Shown here: piece after piece, positions 8,835-16,154 of the stretch
Position numbering within the stretch: position 1 is the first letter of the stretch
Layout: each line of letters opens with the position of its first letter
Origin: JACMLD01 sp040007355
GTDB taxonomy: Bacteria > Bacteroidota > Bacteroidia > Chitinophagales > Chitinophagaceae
Direction of reading: 5' to 3'
Assembly: GCA_040007355.1 (NCBI GenBank)
Contig: JBDTVE010000036.1
Span: 1-24,380 of the forward strand
DNA length: 24,380 nt
Made by a program: the position numbers and the translations under genes
Notes under the pieces: generated by a model
What the model saw: the letters and a program-made list of their open reading frames with translations, nothing else
Databases searched by the model: none
What the model was told of the DNA's origin: nothing

Positions 8835-11252
8835 ATGTATAGAAAGTTAATAGGGCATTTCGGGTTACGCATATATATATTCTGTTTCTTATGCGGTATC
8901 AATATGGCGGTACAGTCGCAGGAACAGGATTTGCAGCGGCAGTTTACGGCGTACAGCGTACAGACTATGCAGGAAAAACTGTATGCACACACAGACAAAT
9001 CTTATTACCTGGCAGGCGAAATCTGCTGGTTTAAAATTTATAATGTTGATGCGTTCTTCAATAAGCCCTTGGACATTAGCAAAGTGGCATACGTAGAACT
9101 GCTCGATAAAAACAATAAGCCCGTACTGCAGGCTAGCGTGGCGTTAAAGAATGGAGATGGCAATGGGTCTCTGCAAATTCCGGGATCGCTTTCTTCGGGC
9201 GAATACTTGTTTCGTGCTTATACCCGATGGATGAAAAATTTCAACGCCGGTTATTTTTTTGAAAAACCGGTTACCATTATCAATACCCGGAAAATTTATG
9301 AAGGCAGTACCGGTGGGCAGAAAGTTAGTTATGATCTGCAATTTTTTCCGGAAGGCGGCAACCTGGTCAATGGTCTTCAAAGCAAAATTGCGTTCAGGAT
9401 AGTTGATCAAAACGGCAAAGGCCAGTCCTGCACAGGTGTCATTATAAATGATCAATCAGATACGCTGGTTAATTACAGTACCCTGAAATTTGGGATGGGA
9501 AGTTTTTTATTGAAGCCTGAACAAGGGCGTTCTTACAGGACCGTTATAACATTGCCGGGTGGTAGCCGGTTAGAAAAGCCCCTGCCTGCTGCCTATAACA
9601 ACGGATACGTGATGCAGGTTACCGGTATTGCAAATGGCCAATTGAAAATAACGGTTCAGTCCAATGTAGGTTCTTCTTACTTGTATCTTTTTGCTCATAC
9701 CCGCGGTTCGGTAAAGCAGGCTTCCGCCGCCGAAATTCGCAACGGCATAGCCGAATTTACCATTGACACAGCAAAACTTGCTGAAGGTATTTCGCATATT
9801 ACCATTTTTAATGGCAACCGGCAGCCGGTGTGCGAAAGGCTTTTTTTTAAAAAACCGGCGCAGCGCCTTGACCTGCAGGCGCTGACGGATAAACCCGAAT
9901 ATGATGCCCGCAAAAAGGTCACCCTGCGAATTTCGTCCAGCAGCCCGGATGGCATGCCCCTGGCGGCCGACCTGTCTATGGCCGTCTATCGCATAGATTC
10001 CCTGACCAGGCCAGACGCTATGGATATCAGCAGTTATCTTTGGTTGAGTTCCGACCTGGTAGGCGCGGTTGAATCGCCTGGCTATTATTTTACCAGCGAT
10101 GATCCGCTGTTGGAATCGGCAGCCGACAACCTGATGCTTACCCAGGGATGGCGCAGGTTCCGCTGGGATGATATACTTCGAAACCAAAAACCGGTATTTG
10201 AGTTTACACCGGAATTCAAAGGAAATATTGTAAAAGGAAAAGTAGTGGATAACGCCAATGGGTTACCGTTGAGCGGGGTGGAATCATTTCTGTCTGTGGT
10301 AAGCACCAGATCCCAGTTCAGAAGCACGTTTAGCGACGACAGCGGGGTTATAAAGTTTGAGATGAACCATTTCTATGGCAATAATGAAATCATTGTTCAG
10401 ACAACCGGACAGGAGAAAGGACTGAGGCATGTTGAAATAGCAAGCCCCTTTGCTGCAAAATACGCGGATTCCATGCTCCCCGCATTCTCATTGCCTCAAC
10501 ACAATACCGCCACCCTGTTCAGCCAGAACGCATCGGTACAGGTACAAAACGCCTTCCTGGGTAATAAACTGAAAGAAATGATGCCGCTGGCAATTGATAC
10601 CACTCCCTTCTATTCAAAGCCAGATCGTACTTACCTGCTAGATGATTATGTAAGGTTTACCACCATGGAAGAAGTACTGCGTGAATATGTGCCGGAAGTA
10701 AACGTCAGGAAGCAGAACGGAAAATTTTACCTGCCGGTGTTTGACAATATCAGGCATGAGTTTTTTAAAGTAGACCCGCTGATATTGCTGGATGGTGTGG
10801 CCGTGCTGGACCCCGATAAGATTATGGCCTATGACCCGCTTAAAATAAGAAAGCTGGAAGTGGTGGCTAGAATGTATTTCTATGGGAATATGTCTTTTGG
10901 CGGCATCGTCAATTTTACTACCTATCATGGCGATTTAACTGGCTATGAGCTTGACCCACACGCTACCGTAATAGATTATGAAACCCTACAAATGCAACGC
11001 GAATTTTTCTCGCCGGTATATGAAACACCCGAACAGGTGCGGGGCAGGCTGCCTGATTTCAGGAACCTGTTATACTGGTCGCCTGCTGCCAGCACAGGCA
11101 AAAACGGTAAAAACGAAATCAACTTTTATACATCGGACCTGGCAGGCAGGTTTGCCGTTGTAGTGGAGGGGCTTACGGCAGAAGGAAAGACTGGCAGTAA
11201 GACCATCTTTTTCCAGGTTAGGGAAGATACCCGTACCGCAGCAAAAAAATAA
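8835..11252 (+). CDS. MG2-domain / TonB plug-like domain envelope protein
   Basis: The 805-residue exported protein has a signal peptide at about 1-28 (AVQSQ). An alpha-2-macroglobulin MG2-type domain lies at about 46-150 (EKLYAHTDKSYYLAGEICWF, then AYVELLD and LSSGEYLFRAYTRWM). More beta-sandwich domains follow, with QGWRRFRWDD near residue 438. A carboxypeptidase-regulatory-like Ig domain is at about 460-530 (VKGKVVDNANGLPLSGVE). A plug-like domain at about 595-700 has PLILLDGVAVLDPD and YGNMSFGGIVNFTTY, yet no beta barrel follows. The C-terminal ~65 residues form another beta domain (FYTSDLAGRFAVVVEGL). This Bacteroidota architecture is known but has no experimentally assigned function that I can name. 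Placement 144 bp after the DUF4249 lipoprotein suggests one envelope system with the receptor. Confidence 0.88.
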   Translation: MYRKLIGHFGLRIYIFCFLCGINMAVQSQEQDLQRQFTAYSVQTMQEKLYAHTDKSYYLAGEICWFKIYNVDAFFNKPLDISKVAYVELLDKNNKPVLQASVALKNGDGNGSLQIPGSLSSGEYLFRAYTRWMKNFNAGYFFEKPVTIINTRKIYEGSTGGQKVSYDLQFFPEGGNLVNGLQSKIAFRIVDQNGKGQSCTGVIINDQSDTLVNYSTLKFGMGSFLLKPEQGRSYRTVITLPGGSRLEKPLPAAYNNGYVMQVTGIANGQLKITVQSNVGSSYLYLFAHTRGSVKQASAAEIRNGIAEFTIDTAKLAEGISHITIFNGNRQPVCERLFFKKPAQRLDLQALTDKPEYDARKKVTLRISSSSPDGMPLAADLSMAVYRIDSLTRPDAMDISSYLWLSSDLVGAVESPGYYFTSDDPLLESAADNLMLTQGWRRFRWDDILRNQKPVFEFTPEFKGNIVKGKVVDNANGLPLSGVESFLSVVSTRSQFRSTFSDDSGVIKFEMNHFYGNNEIIVQTTGQEKGLRHVEIASPFAAKYADSMLPAFSLPQHNTATLFSQNASVQVQNAFLGNKLKEMMPLAIDTTPFYSKPDRTYLLDDYVRFTTMEEVLREYVPEVNVRKQNGKFYLPVFDNIRHEFFKVDPLILLDGVAVLDPDKIMAYDPLKIRKLEVVARMYFYGNMSFGGIVNFTTYHGDLTGYELDPHATVIDYETLQMQREFFSPVYETPEQVRGRLPDFRNLLYWSPAASTGKNGKNEINFYTSDLAGRFAVVVEGLTAEGKTGSKTIFFQVREDTRTAAKK

Positions 11253-11571
11253 TAGCCACCGGTTTCACTGTTTTGTTCAGAAACGGCAACTGGGTTTGGG
11301 GGCTGAAAAATACAGCACAATGAATAAGATTCGCCTACCTGTATTGTGAAAATGGAGAAGCCCTGGAGTTCTTAAATAAAATAGGCGGCGGTATCGAAAA
11401 AGAATTATATAATCTTACCGATGCTCAGATACAAAAGAGGTAAGATTGCGAGCACGGAAATCGCCTCGATCTGCAAATTTCTTATAAATTCCATCACAAT
11501 GCCGTGCTTTCACAGAAGCGTTGTATCAACGGTTTTTGTTACTGGAGCAGTAGCCGCTAAAGAAAAATAAT
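11253..11571. other. 319-bp spacer with coding-like fragment, no intact gene
   Basis: No complete gene is supported. On the plus strand a frame from about 11324 reads YLYCENGEALEFLNKIGGG and continues to a stop after LTDAQIQKR at about 11441. The same frame reopens to a further stop at about 11560, giving DCEHGNRLDLQISYKFHHN. An overlapping frame has a 49-codon ATG-started stretch (11421-11570) ending one base before the next gene. The first fragment has natural-looking composition but no start codon. I judge this region either a decayed small gene or chance open frames. I see no terminator or clear promoter. Confidence 0.35.
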
Positions 11572-11979
11572 ATGAAATATTCTACATGGCTGGGTTTGTT
11601 TTCGGTGATAGCGGTAGTACTGGCCTGTTATAGGCCCTGGGTGTACATACCCGCTGCGCAGTTGGAGATTGCAGGTATGTATGCCAGTGCCAGTCAGAAT
11701 TTTGGCAAACCAGGGTTAATAAATCTGATCTGCTCTATTGGTGCGGGCATATTGTTCTTAGTGCCCCAGGTATGGGCAAAGCGGGCAAATATATTTTTTT
11801 GCGGGTTTAATATTGCGTGGGCCATTCGCAATTATGTTTTGCTAAGCCGTTGCTATATGGGCGATTGCCCGATAAAAAAAGTGGGGCTATATGTGCTCCT
11901 TATTGCGTCCGCTATTATGTTGTTCATGTCTTTTATACCGGATGTGAAAATAAAAGACGAAAGCAAAACCGCGGTTTAA
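11572..11979 (+). CDS. Small four-helix integral membrane protein, unknown function
   Basis: The 135-residue protein has four predicted transmembrane helices, at about 6-24, 46-64, 70-90 and 104-123, and a short charged C-terminal tail (KIKDESK). CYRPWVYIP after helix 1, VWAKR after helix 2 and an Arg-Asn pair inside helix 3 (AIRNYVLL) resemble a family of small hypothetical membrane proteins common in Bacteroidota. Cysteines in SRCYMGDCP lie in the loop between helices 3 and 4 and could form a disulfide. No enzymatic motif is visible. It stands alone on the plus strand, convergent with the response regulator whose stop is 34 bp away. The ATG at 11572 begins directly with the first helix. Confidence 0.8.
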   Translation: MKYSTWLGLFSVIAVVLACYRPWVYIPAAQLEIAGMYASASQNFGKPGLINLICSIGAGILFLVPQVWAKRANIFFCGFNIAWAIRNYVLLSRCYMGDCPIKKVGLYVLLIASAIMLFMSFIPDVKIKDESKTAV

Positions 11980-12013
11980 TATCAACGTGCCCCGGTGTGC
12001 GATGGTACTGGGC

Positions 12014-12382
12014 TTACAGACTATTGATGATATTCTCAATATTGTTTCGGTTAAAAGGCTTGTGAAGAAAATAGGATGCGCCTTCCTTCATTGCTTTCTC
12101 AGTCAGTAGTTTGTCATTGTGGGCTGTCATCATTACAATTTTAACCTGTGGATATACATCGATCATCTTTTTTATGAAATTCACTCCTTTGCCATCCGGC
12201 AGGTGGTTGTCCAGAAAAATATAATCAGGTTTTAAGCGCTCCACCACATGAAGGGCGTCCTCCAGGTTATGAATACTCTGGGCAAGAAAGTGTTCTCTTT
12301 CCAGCACCATTTCCATCAGCATACACAGCTCTTCCTCATCGTCTATTATCAAAACTGTTTTTTTACTAGTTGGAGTTCTCAT
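12014..12382 (-). CDS. Single-domain response regulator (CheY-like receiver)
   Basis: The 122-residue protein is a receiver domain with no output domain. The acidic pocket is Asp14-Asp15 (LIIDDEEEL), the phosphoacceptor is Asp58 (YIFLDNHLPDG), the conserved Thr is Thr86 (VMMTAHND) and the conserved Lys is Lys108 (FLHKPF). All catalytic residues are present, so it should accept phosphate from a histidine kinase or a small donor. Without a DNA-binding domain it must act by protein contact, for example as a phosphorelay intermediate. No kinase gene lies nearby, so it is an orphan. It is divergent from the lmo0937-type gene, and the shared 243-bp spacer holds a strong hairpin. Confidence 0.95.
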   Translation of the reverse strand: MRTPTSKKTVLIIDDEEELCMLMEMVLEREHFLAQSIHNLEDALHVVERLKPDYIFLDNHLPDGKGVNFIKKMIDVYPQVKIVMMTAHNDKLLTEKAMKEGASYFLHKPFNRNNIENIINSL

Positions 12383-12521
12383 TATGTTTTTATTAAGATA
12401 TGTCTAAGCCGTATTCTCGGTACGGATCAATAGAATAATAATTAAATATAAATGTGTGCCAGAGTCCGTTATACTTGGTAATACTTTTCTGTCAGATGGC
12501 ATACATTTAAACCCCAAGACA

Positions 12522-12552
12522 GCTAAAACGGGAAATTATTCCCTGTTTTAGC
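12522..12552. repeat. Inverted repeat/hairpin in divergent spacer
   Basis: The left arm GCTAAAACGGG (12522-12532) pairs with the right arm CCC-T-GTTTTAGC (12541-12552) with one bulged T; flanking AA/TT can extend the stem around a short A/T loop. Neither side has a T-run suited to an intrinsic terminator, and both adjacent genes point away from it. A regulatory dyad or operator for the response regulator and/or the lmo0937-type gene is the more likely role. Confidence 0.6.
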
Positions 12553-12571
12553 AAATTGACAACAGTTGGCA

Positions 12572-12579
12572 CAATTTTG
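12572..12579 (+). promoter_or_regulatory. Possible -7 element (CAATTTTG) upstream of lmo0937-family gene
   Basis: CAATTTTG matches TAnnTTTG at all but the first fixed position. It lies 47 nt before the ATG at 12626, a plausible leader length. A TTG at 12556-12558 is only 13 nt upstream, shorter than the 17-23 nt usual in the phylum, so the promoter call is tentative. Confidence 0.3.
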
Positions 12580-12625
12580 TTTTAGGTTCTCCTGTTATTA
12601 CTATTCTTTACATCAACAAATTTTT

Positions 12626-12772
12626 ATGGGAAATCTTTTGTATCTAATTGCAGTAATTCTTGTAATTGCATGGGCAATCGGCTTCTTTGGCTACCACGCC
12701 GGCGGCATTATTCACGTCTTGCTGGTTATTGCCATCATTGCCGTTTTGCTTAAGGTCATCCGCAGGGCATAA
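12626..12772 (+). CDS. lmo0937 family small membrane protein
   Basis: This 48-residue protein is almost entirely hydrophobic, with two transmembrane helices around a Gly-rich turn (AIGFFGYHAGGIIHVLL) and a short basic end (KVIRRA). The pattern matches the lmo0937 family of tiny membrane proteins, widespread in Bacteroidota and Firmicutes, of unknown function and often suspected of a role in envelope stress. An in-frame ATG at 12566 would add 20 residues atypical for the family and would precede the likely promoter, so I take the ATG at 12626. A strong intrinsic terminator lies 15 bp after the stop, so this is probably an independent single-gene transcript. Upstream it is divergent from the response regulator. 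Confidence 0.88.
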   Translation: MGNLLYLIAVILVIAWAIGFFGYHAGGIIHVLLVIAIIAVLLKVIRRA

Positions 12773-12787
12773 CTTTGTACCATTTTA

Positions 12788-12817
12788 AAATCAGGTCCGA
12801 ACGGGCCTGATTTTTTT
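12788..12817 (+). terminator. Intrinsic terminator after lmo0937-family gene
   Basis: An 11-bp stem, AAATCAGGTCC (12788-12798) with GGGCCTGATTT (12803-12813), has one T-G wobble and a GAAC tetraloop, and runs into seven consecutive T residues. It lies 15 bp downstream of the stop at 12772. Confidence 0.9.
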
Positions 12818-12834
12818 GTGGAAAAAATTCAACA

Positions 12835-12956
12835 CAATCCAGGATTGATGTAGGTTCTTTACGTTTATCGCTAAACGGCCTTTAAATTGAAATAAGTGAG
12901 CCGGATATTGCCATCAAACAAAAATTTTTTCTTTATTTATGCAATACAGGATTGAT
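12835..12956. repeat. Two copies of palindromic motif CAATCCAGGATTG/CAATACAGGATTG
   Basis: CAATCCAGGATTGAT (12835-12849) and CAATACAGGATTGAT (12942-12956) differ at one of 15 positions. The first is a perfect palindrome (CAATC-CAG-GATTG). The 107-bp spacing is close to ten helical turns. They lie in the 394-bp spacer before the AI-2E-family gene and could be operator half-pairs. The spacer also has a 6-bp hairpin CGTTTA-TCGC-TAAACG at 12862-12877; otherwise I see no gene between 12818 and 13166. Confidence 0.5.
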
Positions 12957-13166
12957 AAAGTACCGAACCAGGGTATTTGCCGGAACCGATTTTTATTAAT
13001 GTAATTTATTTTACCTATTGATGGTTATATTGATAAGTTCAAACCAGGCCAGGAACTCCGTATTAAACATATAGCTTAGTTGCTAATGTAGCCCGGCACA
13101 AGACCGGATGTATTGGCAGATTGTGCCACCAGCCCGGTATTCTTTAAAAATGTATAATAAACCCGA

Positions 13167-14279
13167 ATGCTGAAAAAATATCCATATTATATTAAGTGTA
13201 CCGTAATTCTGCTTGGCCTTATCCTTTTTGTATTTATTCTTTTCACGCTTAGGGCAATACTGGTACCGCTTTGCTTTTCCGTTTTGATTGCGATATTGTT
13301 GAACCCGCTTGTTAACTGGTTTGAACGGAAAAAAATACCTACGGTGGTATCCATTTCGTTTGCTTTGCTGCTCGGTTTTCTTTTTATAGCCGGCATCGGG
13401 TATTTTCTTTCTATGGAGATTGCTGGGTTTACCGACCAGTTGCCACTGATGAAGAAAAAAGTGTTGGATATGGTAGCCCGGTTGCAGCATGAGATAAGCA
13501 GTCGTTTCAATATAGATATAGCGCGGCAGCAGCGCGCTATGCAGGAAGCCGGTGCGGGCATGCGGCCATGGATAGGCTCTACCGCCGGAACTGTTATGGA
13601 CTCACTTGCTTCCCTGATATTATTGCCGGTTTATTCGTTTTTATTTTTGTATTATAAAACGCTGTTGCTTAATTTTCTGTACGAAGTGTTTGCGGAAGAG
13701 AATTTTAAAGAAGTAGGCGCGGTTTTAAAACAAACCAAGGGAGCCATACAGAATTATATGTTTGGCCTTATCCTGGAAGCGCTGATTGTGGCCGTTCTGA
13801 ACTCGGTTGCCTTATTGTCACTGGGTGTTAAATACTGGATATTGCTGGGCGTATTGGGGGCCATTTTAAATATCCTTCCTTTTATCGGCGGCATCATTTC
13901 CGTGGCATTGCCCGTGATGATTGCCACCGTCACAAAAGACGGCTTCCATACACAACTTCTTATTATCGTCTGTTACATGGTTATCCAGTTTATCGACAAT
14001 CATTTTCTGATGCCCTATATTGTTTCATCCAAGGTAAAGATCAACGCGCTCATTTCAATCGTTTTTGTGTTACTGGGCAATGCCTTATGGGGAGTACCGG
14101 GCATGTTCCTGTCTATTCCTTTTGCGGGCATCCTGAAAATTATTTTTGATCGGATTGAGGATCTAAAACCCTGGGGCCGGTTGTTGGGCGATGAAATACC
14201 GGTTTCGCGGAACGGGCGGTGGACAAGGATCGGCAGAACAAAAACGGTTGAAAAGGCCGTAAAACCAAGTTCTAAATAA
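13167..14279 (+). CDS. AI-2E family transporter (TqsA/PerM-like)
   Basis: The 370-residue protein has about eight transmembrane helices: paired helices at the N-terminus (residues ~9-75), a helical extramembrane region at ~80-140, and a hydrophobic C-terminal half. Family signatures include VPLCFSVLIAILLNPLVNWF near the start, ILPFIGGIISVALP in the middle and FIDNHFLMPYIVSSKVKIN followed by GVPGMFLSIP late. Family members have been linked to autoinducer-2 export, Na+/H+ antiport or simply annotated as permeases; the substrate here is not determinable. The C-terminal tail is basic (RTKTVEKAVKPSSK). The gene is monocistronic by spacing, with 394 bp before and 358 bp after. The upstream spacer has a repeated palindrome that may regulate it. 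Confidence 0.93.
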   Translation: MLKKYPYYIKCTVILLGLILFVFILFTLRAILVPLCFSVLIAILLNPLVNWFERKKIPTVVSISFALLLGFLFIAGIGYFLSMEIAGFTDQLPLMKKKVLDMVARLQHEISSRFNIDIARQQRAMQEAGAGMRPWIGSTAGTVMDSLASLILLPVYSFLFLYYKTLLLNFLYEVFAEENFKEVGAVLKQTKGAIQNYMFGLILEALIVAVLNSVALLSLGVKYWILLGVLGAILNILPFIGGIISVALPVMIATVTKDGFHTQLLIIVCYMVIQFIDNHFLMPYIVSSKVKINALISIVFVLLGNALWGVPGMFLSIPFAGILKIIFDRIEDLKPWGRLLGDEIPVSRNGRWTRIGRTKTVEKAVKPSSK

Positions 14280-14637
14280 CAAGCAGCCCAAGTCATTTTC
14301 TTTTGGCTCCCCAAAAAAGGTTTAATATGCACTTCCTAAAAAAGTTTAATTGTAAAATTGCAATCGGTGTTTTTTCGGCAAGAGGGCAATTCAGGCATCA
14401 GCCTGGCGGGCTTTTTTCATAATAACTGCAATTCACAGCAGAAGAATCTTCGGTGGTGCTGCAATAAATTGGTTAATGTAGAATTATGTCCACAGTTTGT
14501 GCTGCGGCATTAGCGTGTGATGTTTACCTGATCTGAATGCCATGACTGGCCGGTGTTTCCGGGAAGCTTTATTTATGGCAGGTTATTGGTTATAAGACAA
14601 GTAACTTATTTGCCGCATAAACCCATACCTTTCTTGT
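14280..14637. other. 358-bp spacer, no gene; weak terminator-like element
   Basis: No coding region is supported. At 14400-14417 a 4-bp GC stem (AGCC-TGGCG-GGCT) is followed by six T residues and could end the AI-2E transcript, though it is weak. An imperfect direct repeat (AAAAAAGGTTTAAT and AAAAAAGTTTAAT) lies at about 14314-14348. Near the right end TACCTTTC (14626-14633) resembles a -7 element but lies only 5 bp before the ATG of the permease gene and has no properly spaced TTG. Confidence 0.4.
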
Positions 14638-15408
14638 ATGTCCGGAAAATCTTCTTTTACCCCGATACTTATTGATATTGCTGACCAGACCCTTTTTTTG
14701 AAATCGGTTATACGAAACAGTTTTAAAAGAGGGTTTGAGTGGGAGGCTTTTTCAAGGCAGGCCTATATAATCGGATACAAGTCCGTTGGTATAATTGCGC
14801 TGACCGGTTTTATTCTGGGTTTTGTACTAACACTGCAATCGCAGCCCACGATGAAGCAATTTGGAGCCGTTAGCTTTATACCAGGCATGGTAGCCATCTC
14901 GGTAATAAGGGAAATAGGGCCTGTGATTGTGGCCCTGATATGTGCCGGCAAGATCTCTTCCAGTATAGGTGCCGAACTGGGCAGTATGAATGTAACCGAA
15001 CAAATTGATGCCATGGAAGTGTCGGGCGCCAATCCCATGCAGTACTTGGTAGTTACGCGAATACTGGCCTGCATTATTATGATACCGCTGCTGACTATTT
15101 TCGCGGATGTAATCGCGTTATTCGGTGGTTTTGCCGCCACTAACTTGGGCAACAGTATGGGCGCCTGGCTGTATTTTTACAAGTCTACTTCGGTACTTGA
15201 ATTTTCTGATCTTATTCCTTCGCTGATCAAAACTGTTTTATTTGGTTTTGCAATTGGTTTTATAGGATGCTACAAAGGGTTTAATTCAAACCGCGGAACG
15301 GAAAGCGTGGGTTTAGCCGCCAATTCCGCCGTGGTAACAGCCTCAGTTTGGATTATTGTAATTGATGCGATTGTTGTTCAGGTTACCAATGCTTTTGTTT
15401 ATTCATAG
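14638..15408 (+). CDS. mlaE: MlaE-type ABC transporter permease
   Basis: The 256-residue integral membrane protein belongs to the MlaE (PF02405-type) permease family. An amphipathic N-terminal segment is followed by membrane helices starting near residue 50 (VGIIALTGFILGFVLTLQ). The conserved cytoplasmic coupling loop appears as GAELGSMNVTEQIDAMEVSG at about 115-134, and the late loop as GFNSNRGTESVG. In the Mla pathway MlaE forms a dimer with the MlaF ATPases and an MlaD hexamer and moves phospholipids between the inner membrane and periplasm. Here permease, ATPase and MCE protein lie in that order with 11- and 6-bp gaps, a tight operon. MlaB (STAS) and MlaC homologs are absent from this locus. 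The ATG at 14638 gives normal family length. Confidence 0.95.
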   Translation: MSGKSSFTPILIDIADQTLFLKSVIRNSFKRGFEWEAFSRQAYIIGYKSVGIIALTGFILGFVLTLQSQPTMKQFGAVSFIPGMVAISVIREIGPVIVALICAGKISSSIGAELGSMNVTEQIDAMEVSGANPMQYLVVTRILACIIMIPLLTIFADVIALFGGFAATNLGNSMGAWLYFYKSTSVLEFSDLIPSLIKTVLFGFAIGFIGCYKGFNSNRGTESVGLAANSAVVTASVWIIVIDAIVVQVTNAFVYS

Positions 15409-15419
15409 AACTGCAACTT

Positions 15420-16148
15420 ATGGAACCGGTAATAGAGATACACGGATTGAAAAAAAGCTTTAACGGTACACCCGTGCTGAGCAATATCAACCTTACGGTA
15501 AAAAAAGGCGAGAACGTAGTCATTTTGGGTAAATCTGGCGAGGGCAAATCGGTGACCATTAAATGTATTACCGGGCTGTTAAGCCAGGATGAAGGTTCCC
15601 TGAAAGTATTTGGTAAAGAGGTAAAAGAGATGGACAAACTGGAGTTAAAGGACCTGCGGCGCCGGATCGGTTTTCTTTTCCAGAGCGCGGCCCTGTACGA
15701 TTCCATGAGCGTGCGCGAAAACCTGGCCTTCCCTTTAAAAAGAGTGGCTCAGGTAAAGGACAAAAAGGAAATTGAGAAACGTTCGCTGGAAGTGCTGGAG
15801 GCGGTGGGCCTGGCGGAGGCGATCGATAAAATGCCTTCGGAGCTTTCTGGGGGTATGCGTAAACGAATGGGGCTGGCGCGTACCCTGGTGGTGCATCCTG
15901 AAATAATGTTGTACGATGAGCCTACCACCGGTCTTGATACTATTACGTCAAAAGAAATCAGTAACCTGATACTGGATATGCAGCGCAGGTATGAAACTTC
16001 TTCCGTGATAATAACGCATGATATACCCTGCGCAAGGATAACCGCCGACAGGATACTGGTGATGAGCAACGGTGAATTTATAGCGGAAGGAACCGGTGAA
16101 GACCTGGAAAATTCGGCGGATCCTTTTATACGTTCATTTTTTAAATAG
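15420..16148 (+). CDS. mlaF: MlaF-type ABC transporter ATP-binding protein
   Basis: The 242-residue ATPase has all ABC motifs in order: Walker A GKSGEGKS (37-44), Q-loop Gln88 (FLFQSAALYDSMSV), signature LSGGM (142-146), Walker B IMLYDEP (162-168) with Glu167, and H-loop His200 (IITHD). The GKSGEGKS and LSGGMRKRMGLART forms are typical of the Mla/Mce lipid-transport subgroup. It lies between the permease and the MCE protein genes and should energise phospholipid transport at the inner membrane. Its start is 11 bp after the permease stop. No insertions or lost residues are seen. Confidence 0.96.
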   Translation: MEPVIEIHGLKKSFNGTPVLSNINLTVKKGENVVILGKSGEGKSVTIKCITGLLSQDEGSLKVFGKEVKEMDKLELKDLRRRIGFLFQSAALYDSMSVRENLAFPLKRVAQVKDKKEIEKRSLEVLEAVGLAEAIDKMPSELSGGMRKRMGLARTLVVHPEIMLYDEPTTGLDTITSKEISNLILDMQRRYETSSVIITHDIPCARITADRILVMSNGEFIAEGTGEDLENSADPFIRSFFK

Positions 16149-16154
16149 ACAATA

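Noticed and set aside
9570..10187. 205-codon open frame on the minus strand
   Set aside because: It is antisense to the MG2/plug gene, whose sense frame has clear domains; no signal, motif or promoter supports it.
12566..12625. Upstream ATG for the lmo0937-family gene
   Set aside because: The extra 20 residues do not fit the family and would begin before the predicted promoter element.
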